Assembly: GCF_003286415.2 (NCBI RefSeq)
Contig: NZ_CP043450.1
Coordinates: forward strand, 558,001 to 622,000
Source of the DNA: Mucilaginibacter rubeus
GTDB lineage: Bacteria > Bacteroidota > Bacteroidia > Sphingobacteriales > Sphingobacteriaceae
Direction of reading: 5' to 3'
DNA length: 64,000 nt
The notes below the pieces were generated by a model. It searched no databases, had not been told where the DNA came from, and saw only the letters and a list, made by a program, of their open reading frames with translations. Each line of letters opens with the position of its first letter. Position 1 is the first letter of the stretch. Both the position numbers and the translations under genes were made by a program. Shown piece after piece: positions 35,201 to 43,420 of the stretch.

Positions 35201-35404
35201 TCTTTACCGGCTAAATGGGTAAATAAAATTGGTTTCCAGGGTGCTACATTTTCGGTAGTTGGCCGTAACCTTTGGATCATCCACAAAAACGCACCGAATA
35301 TTGATCCGGAAACGGCCTTTAACGCAGGCAACGGCCAGGGACTGGAAGACCTTACCCTACCTACTGTGCGTAACATCGGTTTTAACGTAAACCTTAAATT
35401 CTAA
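32225..35404 (+). CDS. SusC/RagA family TonB-linked outer-membrane transporter
   Basis: The 1059-residue protein has a signal peptide (to about 24), a CarboxypepD_reg-like domain (about 27-110, with TGAQTNVDGKFTINAK), a plug (about 120-240, with AALYGSRAAAGVILIRTKTG) and a barrel ending in FNVNLKF. SusC proteins pull cargo through the outer membrane with TonB. The SusD partner, which follows after 6 bp, is of the SusD-like_2 type, which often serves peptide uptake and not only glycans. The SAM riboswitch, TlpA-like protein and Cys-rich leader upstream favour sulfur-containing nutrients as cargo; no glycosidase is near. Cargo is unproven. Confidence 0.94.
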   Translation: MLKIYKLFLAILLPFILVQTVAGQSVKISGVVTAKSDGLPLPGVSISVKGTTTGAQTNVDGKFTINAKVNDVLRVSYIGFTSQDVTVTGSSTLNIVLVEAPNSLNEVVITALNISKDKKSLGYAVQGLKSKDISEAKETNFVNALAGKIAGVQVTNSQGDMGSSRIVIRGETSISGNNQPLFVVDGVIVDNSQFLGNNGSRDFANAISDLNSEDIESVSVLKGPNAAALYGSRAAAGVILIRTKTGKGAKGLGVTINSNTSFSNVQILPDYQNQYGQGSNGKFSYVDGKGGGVNDGVDESWGPALDGSLIPQFYSNGQAVPFVAHPDNVKDFFKTGVTLNNGVAIASSSDKSDFRLSYNNLHQTGIVPNTSQGRNSFALNSSYRINNKLTVNTIVDYSKDDADNLPGAYGKRATSTMLQFTWFGRQVDINRLKNYKDANGNTFNWNNSYYSNPYWLAYENTVGQHKNHLIGSIELNYKIIDGLSANFRTGTDYYNDRRKIKVAYGTNGTPFGSYEEDAYSVNENNTEARLQYTKKLNNDFTLDVFGGGNIAVRTTENNDQLAPKLAVAGLYTLSNSRDPLVSTNYYGKLKTYSYFGSAQVGFRNYAFLNFTARNDWSSSLPSDALSYFYPSVNGSLVLSEALDIKSDVLTYAKLRGGWSKVGKATDPYQLLNVFTSSTLFGSNPQQSSPTIDLNDHLKPETTTSAEAGFELGFFHDRVHLDVSGYNTNSTNQILTVQVSSSTGYSQKVINGGRINNKGVEVQLGITPIKSKAFTWDITTNYSLNRSKVASLDADGRLQSVVLGTDRTVQVLAALGQPYGSLYGTAYTRDASGNIVIDANGTPVFNTTKRYLGKFTPNWLGSINNSFTYKGINLSFLVDARFGGSIYSNTNRTGTYTGVLASTLPGRGAANGGLSYYYPGNNTSAAAVQVTGAVPAGVTVYNDGMIFKGVKADGSPNTTIIPAQSYYKGFTNIDEAFVYDASYIKLREVKLGYSLPAKWVNKIGFQGATFSVVGRNLWIIHKNAPNIDPETAFNAGNGQGLEDLTLPTVRNIGFNVNLKF

Positions 35405-35410
35405 AACATC

Positions 35411-36847
35411 ATGAAACTTAAATATATCAGCATATTATCCGCCGCGGTTTTATTATCGGTAACATCGTGCAAAAAGGATCTGTTAAAGATCAACCAAAAC
35501 CCGAACGGCTCGCAAATAGCACAGCCCGATTACCTGTTGACCGCCGCTACCAAAGCAACGGCCGATACCTATTGGGGCGTAGCCAATAACATGGATGCCA
35601 GCTTGCTTTTTGTGCAGTACTGGTCAAAAATTCAATACACTGATCCCGACAGGTATATTTATGCCAGCAGCGCGTTTGAAGAACTCTGGAGTACAGGTTA
35701 TGCTAAAAGTATTGTAAACCTTAACCAAATCATCAAACTTGCCGATGCCCAGGGTAATACCAACTATAAAGGTGTTGCCTTGATATTACGCTCGTGGACA
35801 TTCAGTTTATTAACCGAGGCTTACGGCAATATTCCTTATAAACAGGCGGCCAATATCGATCAGTATCTTACCCCTGCTTATGATGCTCAGAAAGATGTTT
35901 ATTTTGCTTTGCTGGATGACCTGAAAGCTGCTCAGGCTGCACTTGATCCTTCAGGCAAAGCCATAGCAGGCGATGTGATTTACAGCAATAATATTACATC
36001 ATGGAAAAAGTTCGCCAACTCTTTAAGGCTTCGTATTGCTTTACGCATTGCCGATAGGGAACCTGCCAAAGCTAAACAGGTACTGGATGATATCAAAGCA
36101 GAAGGAGGCTCGTATATCAGCTCAAATGCTGAGACCGCGCAGTTGGTTTACCTTGATTCGCCAAACCAAAACCCGGTGAGCAACCTGTTTGATACCCGCG
36201 ATGACTACCGTATCAGCAAAACTATAGTTGACAAGCTGTTTGCACTCAAAGATCCGCGCTTACCTATTTATGCTGCTCCAACGCAGGATGCTACACCGCA
36301 AACCTATGTTGGCTTGCCAAATGGTTTATTAGTGGGGGATGCCAGCAACTATGGCTTTACCAAAACTTCAAAACCGGGCACTTATTTCCGCGCTCCGCAT
36401 GCCCCGGCTGTTATTTTAAGTTATGCCGAAAGTTTGTTTGACAGGGCAGAGGCAGCCGCCCGTGGTTTTACTACCGAAGATGCTGCATCTTTATATAATC
36501 AGGCGGTTACAGCGGCATTGTCGCAATACAGTATTGCTTCTGCGGATATTGCCACTTATGTATCACAGGCGGCTGTTAAATACGATGCATCTAACTATAA
36601 AAAATCAATTGGCGAGCAAAAATGGATAGCTCTGTTTGGCCAGGGCCTGGAAGGCTGGACCGAATGGCGCAGGCTTGATTATCCGCAATTGCAACCCGCT
36701 GTTGCAGGCACACTGAATGGTAAAATACCGGTAAGGTTTATCTATCCGGGAACCGAGCAATCACTGAACAAAACCAGTTATCAGGCAGCAGTTGCCGCTC
36801 AAGGAGCCGATGCGCTTACCACCAAGCTTTGGTTTGATGTGAACTAA
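35411..36847 (+). CDS. SusD-like_2 nutrient-binding lipoprotein
   Basis: The 478-residue surface lipoprotein has a lipobox (S-V-T-S-C-K-K-D, Cys at about 20) and the pattern of the SusD-like_2 family (PF12771): INQNPNGSQIAQPDYLLTAAT at the start, ALILRSWTFSLLTEAYGNIPY near 117, and IGEQKWIALFGQGLEGWTEWRRLDYP near 395. It serves as the extracellular lid of the upstream SusC protein. It lies 6 bp after the SusC stop, so both are cotranslated from one message. The terminator at 36876 ends the unit. Confidence 0.93.
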   Translation: MKLKYISILSAAVLLSVTSCKKDLLKINQNPNGSQIAQPDYLLTAATKATADTYWGVANNMDASLLFVQYWSKIQYTDPDRYIYASSAFEELWSTGYAKSIVNLNQIIKLADAQGNTNYKGVALILRSWTFSLLTEAYGNIPYKQAANIDQYLTPAYDAQKDVYFALLDDLKAAQAALDPSGKAIAGDVIYSNNITSWKKFANSLRLRIALRIADREPAKAKQVLDDIKAEGGSYISSNAETAQLVYLDSPNQNPVSNLFDTRDDYRISKTIVDKLFALKDPRLPIYAAPTQDATPQTYVGLPNGLLVGDASNYGFTKTSKPGTYFRAPHAPAVILSYAESLFDRAEAAARGFTTEDAASLYNQAVTAALSQYSIASADIATYVSQAAVKYDASNYKKSIGEQKWIALFGQGLEGWTEWRRLDYPQLQPAVAGTLNGKIPVRFIYPGTEQSLNKTSYQAAVAAQGADALTTKLWFDVN

Positions 36848-36875
36848 ACAAAACATAGTTTTATTAAATAAACTT

Positions 36876-36911
36876 AAAAACGGGTTCCCCCAACGGGAAA
36901 TCCGTTTTTTT
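36876..36911 (+). terminator. Intrinsic terminator after SusD-like_2
   Basis: AAAAACGG (36876-36883) pairs with CCGTTTTT (36902-36909), enclosing TTCCC/GGGAA, and ends in a seven-T run. The run touches an ATG at 36912, which argues against that ATG as the start of the next gene. Confidence 0.85.
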
Positions 36912-36938
36912 ATGGAAAATAAAGCTGAAATTTGCAGC

Positions 36939-37856
36939 ATGATTATCAGGAAGAAAGAGCATTGGTTCAGGATGCTGTTTATCTGGCATGGTTCTGTACT
37001 GCCCCGATTGTTGCCCCGCCTGGGTTTATTGTTAGTATTATCGGTAATTATAGTATACCTGCACGGTTCCCTGTTTTCGTTCAAGGTACCTTTAAACCCG
37101 GCACCGTTTACCTTATTTGGTTTAGCACTTGCCCTGTTTTTAGGTTTCCGGAACAATGCCAGTTATGACAGGTTTTGGGAAGGTCGAAAATTATGGGGAG
37201 CCTTGTTAAATGACACCCGATCACTTGCGAGGCAGGCTTTCTCCACCACGGGCTATCAAACAGCCGACCAGGAACCGCAGGCCTTTGTTAAACTGCTCAT
37301 TGCTTTAACATACAGCCTTAAGCATCAATTACGAGGCACTGATACCAAAGCTGATCTTGAACAGATGTTACCCGCCGATTTAGCTTTACGAATAGGCAAC
37401 GCTAAATATAAACCCATTATGCTATTGAGCGAAATGGGGAGCTGGGTACGTATGGTCAAGGCGCAAGGGAAAATCGACTCCATTATACAGGTTTCATTTG
37501 AGGAAAGTTTCAATAAGCTGTCAGACATTGTTGGCGGTTGCGAACGGATAGCTTCAACGCCTATTCCGTATAGTTACCGGGTATTGCTGCACCGTACGGT
37601 TTATCTTTACTGTTTTATGCTGCCCTTTGGTTTGGTTGATAGCCTGGGCTGGCTTACACCGCTGATTGTGGTGTTTATAGCCTATACCTTTGTAGCCTTT
37701 GAGGCAATTGCCGATGAAATTGAAGAACCTTTCGGAACGGAGGCTAACGACCTTGCCTTAAATGCCATGTGCCGGATGATAGAAACCACATTGCTTGAAA
37801 TAGCCGGGAAACCACTACCGGATAATAGGGAAGTTGAACAAAGAATCATCGACTAA
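36939..37856 (+). CDS. Bestrophin family ion channel
   Basis: The 305-residue membrane protein is of the bestrophin/UPF0187 family: MIIRKKEHWFRMLF start, LSVIIVYLHGSLFSF first membrane segment, then PFTLFGLALALFLGFRNNASYDRFWEGRKLWG, the strongest family block, and RVLLHRTVYLYCFMLPFGLVDSLGW followed by ADEIEEPFGTEANDLALNAMC near the C-terminus. Bacterial members form pentameric anion or cation channels in the inner membrane. An earlier ATG at 36912 lies directly at the end of the upstream terminator, and the family start MIIRKKEHW at 36939 is preferred. It is not functionally tied to its neighbours. Confidence 0.9.
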   Translation: MIIRKKEHWFRMLFIWHGSVLPRLLPRLGLLLVLSVIIVYLHGSLFSFKVPLNPAPFTLFGLALALFLGFRNNASYDRFWEGRKLWGALLNDTRSLARQAFSTTGYQTADQEPQAFVKLLIALTYSLKHQLRGTDTKADLEQMLPADLALRIGNAKYKPIMLLSEMGSWVRMVKAQGKIDSIIQVSFEESFNKLSDIVGGCERIASTPIPYSYRVLLHRTVYLYCFMLPFGLVDSLGWLTPLIVVFIAYTFVAFEAIADEIEEPFGTEANDLALNAMCRMIETTLLEIAGKPLPDNREVEQRIID

Positions 37857-37935
37857 AGCCATCTAACAAAAATAAAATAACAAAAAGCCGGAGATGAGCG
37901 TTTCTCATAAATAAGGCAACATCAAATAATAGCGA

Positions 37936-38478
37936 GTGAAAATAGAAGAAACTGTGATTTTGGTTGATCGCGATGATCAGGAAACAGGTACTATGGAAAA
38001 AATGGAGGCGCATATTCAGGGCAAGCTGCACCGTGCGTTTTCTGTTTTTATATTCAATAAAAAAGGCGAGCTGTTATTACAAAAGCGTGCTGACAATAAA
38101 TATCACTCAGGCGGCAAATGGACAAATACCTGCTGCAGTCACCCAAAGCCCGGCGAAACCAACATTGATGCGGCACACAGAAGGTTACAGGAAGAGATGG
38201 GAATGACAAGTGAGCTCAGCTTTGTTTTCTCTTTTATATACTGCACCACCATTCAGGATGATATTATTGAAAACGAGTATGATCATGTTTTCTTTGGTAT
38301 TACTGATGAATTGCCTGTACCTAATCCCGATGAGGTATCATCATTTAAATACATAACCATGCCCCAGCTGGCAACCGAATTGGAAAATAATCCCGGTGAT
38401 TATACCCGCTGGCTGGCAATTTGCTTTGATGAGGTGATGACACATTATAAGCAGTTAGCGGTATCCGAGGAGAAATAA
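37936..38478 (+). CDS. idi: Isopentenyl-diphosphate delta-isomerase, type 1
   Basis: The 180-residue cytosolic enzyme interconverts isopentenyl and dimethylallyl diphosphate. It shows the type 1 (Nudix) signature: LHRAFSVFIFNKKGELLLQKR near 31-51, the catalytic Cys in TNTCCSHP near 66, the Nudix helix AAHRRLQEEMGM near 82-93 and the acid pair in ENEYDHVFFG near 112. Length is typical. The start codon is GTG at 37936; no better ATG gives the conserved N-terminal V-I-L-V-D block. It stands alone 79 bp after the bestrophin gene. Confidence 0.93.
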   Translation: MKIEETVILVDRDDQETGTMEKMEAHIQGKLHRAFSVFIFNKKGELLLQKRADNKYHSGGKWTNTCCSHPKPGETNIDAAHRRLQEEMGMTSELSFVFSFIYCTTIQDDIIENEYDHVFFGITDELPVPNPDEVSSFKYITMPQLATELENNPGDYTRWLAICFDEVMTHYKQLAVSEEK

Positions 38479-38516
38479 TCCAACCCCTAAACCACCATAC
38501 ACACATTTTGAAGATA

Positions 38517-38583
38517 TGCGCCGTAGGCGCTACCTATTTGTAGAAAAAGCATAGTAGCAGTCTTTTGCGCCGTAGGTGCTACC
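38517..38583. repeat. Short direct repeat with internal palindrome
   Basis: TGCGCCGTAGGCGCTACC (38517-38534) recurs as TGCGCCGTAGGTGCTACC (38566-38583). The core GCGCC-GTA-GGCGC of the first is a small inverted repeat. The 38479-38750 gap otherwise holds only AT-rich sequence before the HTCS gene. It looks like an interspersed-repeat remnant. Confidence 0.6.
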
Positions 38584-38750
38584 CTGAGCAGCAGGCTTTA
38601 ATCAACACGCCAATTTTCTTATAATCAGGACGAATTGATCTTTTTTTGTAACGGGTATTTTACATGTTGATAATATTATTGTACTTTCAACAATTAATTA
38701 AGTAGCTTTAAAATACCAATTATTGTGTAATTACAGCCTGCAACGCGTTC

Positions 38751-41700
38751 ATGAAAAAGGGATCCTTATTTTGTATTGTTCTTTTTTTGATCATTTCTTT
38801 GGCTCATGCCCAGTCGCCCATCAAAAACAAGATCCTCAACTATTCTTTAAAAAATGGTCTTTCTTTTGGCATTGTAAACAGCATTACCCAGGATGATAAG
38901 GGCTTTATGTGGTTTGCCACCAATGATGGGCTTAACCGTTTTGATGGCACTACCTTTAAGGTTTTTAAATCGCGCGCCGGCGATTCAACCGCCCTGGCCA
39001 GTAATTATGTGCAAAAAGTTTTGTGCGATGTGCATGGTAATATCTGGGCGTCATCACGCAACGGCTTAAGCAAACTGGATACCCGTACCGAAAAGTTTGT
39101 GCACTATAAATTGAAGCTTAGCAGAGCGGTAAAGAGTGATATCGGCAATATCACCCAAAGTCATGACGGTAACCTGTGGATCACATCTTACAACCTGGGC
39201 TTCTCTTACTTTGATATCAAAACCGCCAGCTTCATTAACTACACCCAGATCAACCTACCCCGCTTAGCAAGTAACCGTGTAATTTGTTTGTTTGAAGATT
39301 CTAAAGGTTTGTTATGGGTGGGAACACAGGAAGGTAACATTAACATATTCAGGCATAAAGGCGGCCTGATTAGCAAAGCCGATGGTTTAACGCCTCAAAT
39401 TGCTAATCTGCCCACTACCCGGATCAATGATATTTTTGAAGACCATTTTCATAACATCTGGATAGCTACCGGCAGCGGACTTATTTATTATAATCGCCAG
39501 ACTAACAAGTTTACCTTGCTGCAAGCCAATCAGCCTGGTATTAAAAGTAAAAGATATATCTCAGTTAATGAAGATAATGATAACCAACTGCTTGTTGGCC
39601 TGCAGGATGGGGGACTTTTTAAACTCAATATAGGTTCAAATCCAAACTTTAACACTGCCAATTACTTTTTGCAGCCCGTAACCGGCGATGATGGTTTTTA
39701 TCTTACCCAACGCTCGGTACAAACGCTTTTTATTGATAAGGATAAGAACGTTTGGGTAGGTACCTACGGCGATGGCATCTACATGATCAGTAGCATTAAA
39801 GAAAAGTTTTCGCTGATCACTAAAAAGAAATACGAAACCAGCGGCGAAAGCCCGATAAGGTTTTATGGCATGTGCCAGGACCGCGATGGCTTTTTATGGC
39901 TCGGAACCGACGGTGAAGGTCTTTTTAAAACCAGTAGAAACGGCACGCTTATCAAACAATACAAAGCCGATGGACGGGCAGGCAGCATTACAGATAATGC
40001 CATTTTATATGGTTATACCGATAGCAACGGAAATGTTTGGTTTGGCACTTATGCTAAAGGCTTACTGCTTTATAACAAAAAAACAGATTCGTTTACCTCA
40101 TACGCCCATAACGCAAGCGACAGCAAAAGTCTTGGAGGTAACGATGTAAGAGTAATTTATCAGGATAGCCGTAAAAATATCTGGATTGGCACCAATGGCG
40201 GCGGTTTAAGCTTATTTGATCCGGTTAGTAAAACCTTCAGCAATTTTACCCCGGCAAACAGTGGGCTCACAGCCTATGATGTGCGGGCCATTACCGAAGA
40301 TGAACAAGGCAACCTGTGGATAGGTACTTACGGCGGTGGGCTGGATTTTTATGACATCCGGCAAAAAAAGTTCAGCAGGTATTTTACACCAATTGATGAA
40401 AGGAATAACCTGCCGGGACAGGTGATATTTTCGCTTTACGTAGATAAATATCGCCGCCTGTGGATAGCTACCGAAGGTGATGGGCTGATAGCTTACGATC
40501 TGAAAAAGCGTGTATTCAAGAAGTTTAATGAAACAAACGGCCTTGCCAATAATACGGTTTCTGCGTTTAAAGAAGTGGCTGATGGTACCTTGTGGATGAG
40601 CACCAACAAAGGCTTGTCAAATTTAAACCCGGCAACCGGGAAAATCCTAAATTACGACCAGTCCGATGGTTTACAGGCCGGCCAGTTTAACGCCGGCTCT
40701 GTTTTGTTTGATGCAGATAACAGCCTCGTTTATTTTGGCGGAACTGAAGGGCTTAACTTTTTTGACCCCGCCAAAGTGAACAAAAGCAATTATCAGCCCA
40801 AAGTGATCATAACAGGGCTCCAGATCTTTGGTAAACAGGTTGAGGTTGGTGAGCAGGATAAAAACCGCACCGTGTTAACCCAGGCCATTAACGAAACCCA
40901 GCAGATCACGCTGGGGCCGGATCAGTCGGTATTTTCCATTCAGTATGCTTCACTGAATTATACTTATCCGGATAAGGGCGGTTTTGCATATAAACTGGAT
41001 GGTTTGGATAAAACCTGGAACTACGTTGGCGATCAGCGCCTGGCTACCTATCGTTATCTTGAGCCTGGCGTTTATACATTTAGGGTAAAAGCATCTAACC
41101 AGGACGGCTTATGGTTTGATAATTGTGCAACCTTGCAGGTTAAAATTTTGCCGCCATGGTATAAAACATGGTGGGCTTATTTAATTTATATAGCTGCCGC
41201 AGGCCTTGTTACTTATTACTACATTTTATACAAAAGCCGCCAAACCAGACTTAAATATGAGGTTAAGGTAGCCCAGCTTTCGGCCGAGAAGGATAAGGAA
41301 CTTAATGAGCGTAAGCTTTCGTTCTTTACTAATATATCGCATGAGTTCCGCACGCCTTTAACGCTTATCATTAATCCGGTAAAGGATATGCTGTTTGGCA
41401 AAAGCGAGGCTACTGATGATGCAGGTAACCTGCACATCATTTACAAAAACGCACGTCGCTTGCTGAGCCTGGTTGATCAATTGTTGCTGTTCAGAAAGGC
41501 CGAAAGTGATACCGATAAGCTTAAAATTGTGCGGCTTAACATCGTATCGCTGTGCCATGAGGTGTTTTTATGTTTTAACCACCAGGCGCGCACCAAACAT
41601 ATCCAGTTTGACTTTATAAGCGAAAAGGATACGATAGAGATTTACGCAGATAGGGAGAAGATGGAGATAGCATTGTTTAACCTGATCTCGAATGCCTTGA

Positions 41701-42941
41701 AATTTACGCCTGATTTTGGCCTGGTAACTTGTACCATAAATGATACCGGTAATGGTATTACTATCAACATTAAAGATAGCGGCTGTGGCATTGCCGAAGG
41801 AACAGGCGATGAGTTGTTCGGTAAATTTTATCAGCTGCAAAATTCGGCGCCTTTGGCCGGTGGTTTTGGCATTGGGCTTTACCTGGTTAAGGCCTTTATT
41901 GAGCATCATAAAGGAACCATTACTTATACCAGCAAACAGGATCAGGGCACAACATTCCACGTGTCATTATTAAAAGGAAAGGAACACTTTGGTCAGCAGT
42001 TTATTTTTGAGGACGTTGCCGAAACTTCGGTGTTCCTGGATGAGCTAATGGAAAATAAAGGCGAATTGGTTACGGTTGAGGCTGAAAACACAGCAGTAGC
42101 AGCAAAAAACTCCGAAGCTTTAAGTTCGGACACCAAAACTATGCTGTTGATTGATGATAACCAGCAGATCCGGACTTATCTTAAACAGATCTTTAGCGGC
42201 GAATTTGAAATTTTTGAGGCCGACAATGGCACCGATGGCCTGGAGCTGGTGTATCACCTGGTGCCTGATATCGTGATAAGCGATGTAATGATGCAGGGAT
42301 TAAGCGGTATTGAGGTGTGCAGCCGCATTAAGGAAGATGCTGTTTTGAACCACATTCCGGTGATATTGCTTACCGCCAGTTCTTCACCAGAGATAAAGCT
42401 CAAAGGTATTGAGGGCGGTGCCGATGATTACATCAGCAAGCCGTTTGAAAAGGAGATCCTGGTAGCGAGGGTGAATGGTATCCTGAAAAGCCGGAACAAC
42501 CTTCAGAAGTATTTCTATAATGAGATAACACTTAATAAATCGAACGACCTTAAGATTTCGCAGGAATATAAAGAGTTTCTGGAAAAATGCTTGCAGATAG
42601 TTGAGCAGCATTTAACTGATCCTGATTTCAGCATCAAAACCCTTGCTGCCGAAATAGGCATGAGCCACTCCAATTTATACAAACGAATCAAATCAATCTC
42701 GGGGCAATCGGCAAACAGTTTTATTCGCTTTATCCGCTTACGTAAAGCCGCGGAGATTTTGCTTACCACCGATAGTACGGTTTATGAAACTGCATACAAG
42801 GTTGGCCTAAATGATTTGAAATACTTCAGGGAGCAATTCAATAAGCTGTTTGGCATAAACCCTTCAGACTATATTAAAAAATATCGTAAACCCTTTCACA
42901 ACAATTATAACGTGAACCGGGATGTGATCAGGGAAAGCTAA
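38751..42941 (+). CDS. Hybrid two-component system regulator (HTCS)
   Basis: The 1396-residue one-protein two-component system has a signal peptide (to about 21), two seven-bladed regulator propellers in the periplasm (about 25-735, repeated G-x-x-W-I/F-G-T units such as GLLWVGTQEG), a Y_Y_Y domain (about 738-798), one membrane segment (about 805-826), a HisKA domain with NISHEFRTPLTL (His at about 864), an ATPase domain (with N-x-x-x-N-A-L-K-F-T and G-I-G-L-Y-L), a receiver domain (about 1128-1245, phosphoacceptor Asp in VISDVMM) and an AraC HTH (about 1290-1385). HTCS proteins sense oligosaccharides directly and activate the adjacent polysaccharide locus; here the following SusC-to-GH35 genes are the obvious target. 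C-rich repeats at 43092-43230 may be its binding sites. Confidence 0.95.
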   Translation: MKKGSLFCIVLFLIISLAHAQSPIKNKILNYSLKNGLSFGIVNSITQDDKGFMWFATNDGLNRFDGTTFKVFKSRAGDSTALASNYVQKVLCDVHGNIWASSRNGLSKLDTRTEKFVHYKLKLSRAVKSDIGNITQSHDGNLWITSYNLGFSYFDIKTASFINYTQINLPRLASNRVICLFEDSKGLLWVGTQEGNINIFRHKGGLISKADGLTPQIANLPTTRINDIFEDHFHNIWIATGSGLIYYNRQTNKFTLLQANQPGIKSKRYISVNEDNDNQLLVGLQDGGLFKLNIGSNPNFNTANYFLQPVTGDDGFYLTQRSVQTLFIDKDKNVWVGTYGDGIYMISSIKEKFSLITKKKYETSGESPIRFYGMCQDRDGFLWLGTDGEGLFKTSRNGTLIKQYKADGRAGSITDNAILYGYTDSNGNVWFGTYAKGLLLYNKKTDSFTSYAHNASDSKSLGGNDVRVIYQDSRKNIWIGTNGGGLSLFDPVSKTFSNFTPANSGLTAYDVRAITEDEQGNLWIGTYGGGLDFYDIRQKKFSRYFTPIDERNNLPGQVIFSLYVDKYRRLWIATEGDGLIAYDLKKRVFKKFNETNGLANNTVSAFKEVADGTLWMSTNKGLSNLNPATGKILNYDQSDGLQAGQFNAGSVLFDADNSLVYFGGTEGLNFFDPAKVNKSNYQPKVIITGLQIFGKQVEVGEQDKNRTVLTQAINETQQITLGPDQSVFSIQYASLNYTYPDKGGFAYKLDGLDKTWNYVGDQRLATYRYLEPGVYTFRVKASNQDGLWFDNCATLQVKILPPWYKTWWAYLIYIAAAGLVTYYYILYKSRQTRLKYEVKVAQLSAEKDKELNERKLSFFTNISHEFRTPLTLIINPVKDMLFGKSEATDDAGNLHIIYKNARRLLSLVDQLLLFRKAESDTDKLKIVRLNIVSLCHEVFLCFNHQARTKHIQFDFISEKDTIEIYADREKMEIALFNLISNALKFTPDFGLVTCTINDTGNGITINIKDSGCGIAEGTGDELFGKFYQLQNSAPLAGGFGIGLYLVKAFIEHHKGTITYTSKQDQGTTFHVSLLKGKEHFGQQFIFEDVAETSVFLDELMENKGELVTVEAENTAVAAKNSEALSSDTKTMLLIDDNQQIRTYLKQIFSGEFEIFEADNGTDGLELVYHLVPDIVISDVMMQGLSGIEVCSRIKEDAVLNHIPVILLTASSSPEIKLKGIEGGADDYISKPFEKEILVARVNGILKSRNNLQKYFYNEITLNKSNDLKISQEYKEFLEKCLQIVEQHLTDPDFSIKTLAAEIGMSHSNLYKRIKSISGQSANSFIRFIRLRKAAEILLTTDSTVYETAYKVGLNDLKYFREQFNKLFGINPSDYIKKYRKPFHNNYNVNRDVIRES

Positions 42942-43091
42942 TCAGAGGCTATGTAATTGTTTACTCTCCCGGTCTGCGCTTTGCTGCATGAGCTGTTTTT
43001 GGCTTTTCTATAATAGCGTAAAAGACTAATACGCTTTTTCCTAAAATCCCTTGTTTCCGCCAGGTGGAAGGAAGGGGGGAAACAAAGCGAA

Positions 43092-43230
43092 GTCAGGGGG
43101 GTAAATACGGTGTTATATTTTTGTCCCCCTTGTTGTATTGATTTACCCCCTGTCCAAAAAGCCTCAAAATCACTGTTTTTTTGGGCTTTTTGATGAAATA
43201 CCCCCTGTCATAATCAGAATTTACCCCTCA
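43092..43230. promoter_or_regulatory. Repeated TTTACCCCCT motifs, candidate HTCS operators
   Basis: Four related C-tract sites lie in the 479-bp gap before susC: ATTTACCCCCCTGAC on the minus strand (43092-43106), ATTTACCCCCTGTC (43141-43154), AAATACCCCCTGTC (43196-43209) and ATTTACCCCTCA (43219-43230). They stand upstream of the SusC leader, where the HTCS HTH should bind. A weak -7 box, AACTTTTG, is at 43286-43293. The remaining gap shows no gene. Confidence 0.6.
43156..43191 (+). terminator. Possible terminator of HTCS gene
   Basis: AAAAAGCC (43156-43163) and GGCTTTTT (43184-43191) pair over 8 bp with a 20-nt loop. It lies about 210 bp after the HTCS stop between two of the C-rich motifs, so it may be part of the regulatory region instead. 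Confidence 0.35.
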
Positions 43231-43420
43231 CTCTTTTTGGCTTTAAAACGCAATTTAGCCCTACCAATAACCAAGGTTTAAACCAAACTTTTGTACTGTG
43301 CATGAAAGTTACCAGGAAAAAGGAGGCGGTAGTTAATCAATACCCAATCTGTTTTCCAGTTTTATGCGCTTCGCAGCAGCAAGGTTTTTACCGATTAAAA
43401 AACCAATTTTTTAAAACCAT

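Noticed and set aside
42955..43080. Possible small RNA or gene right after the HTCS gene
   Set aside because: No promoter box, hairpin or frame of note was seen in this part of the gap.
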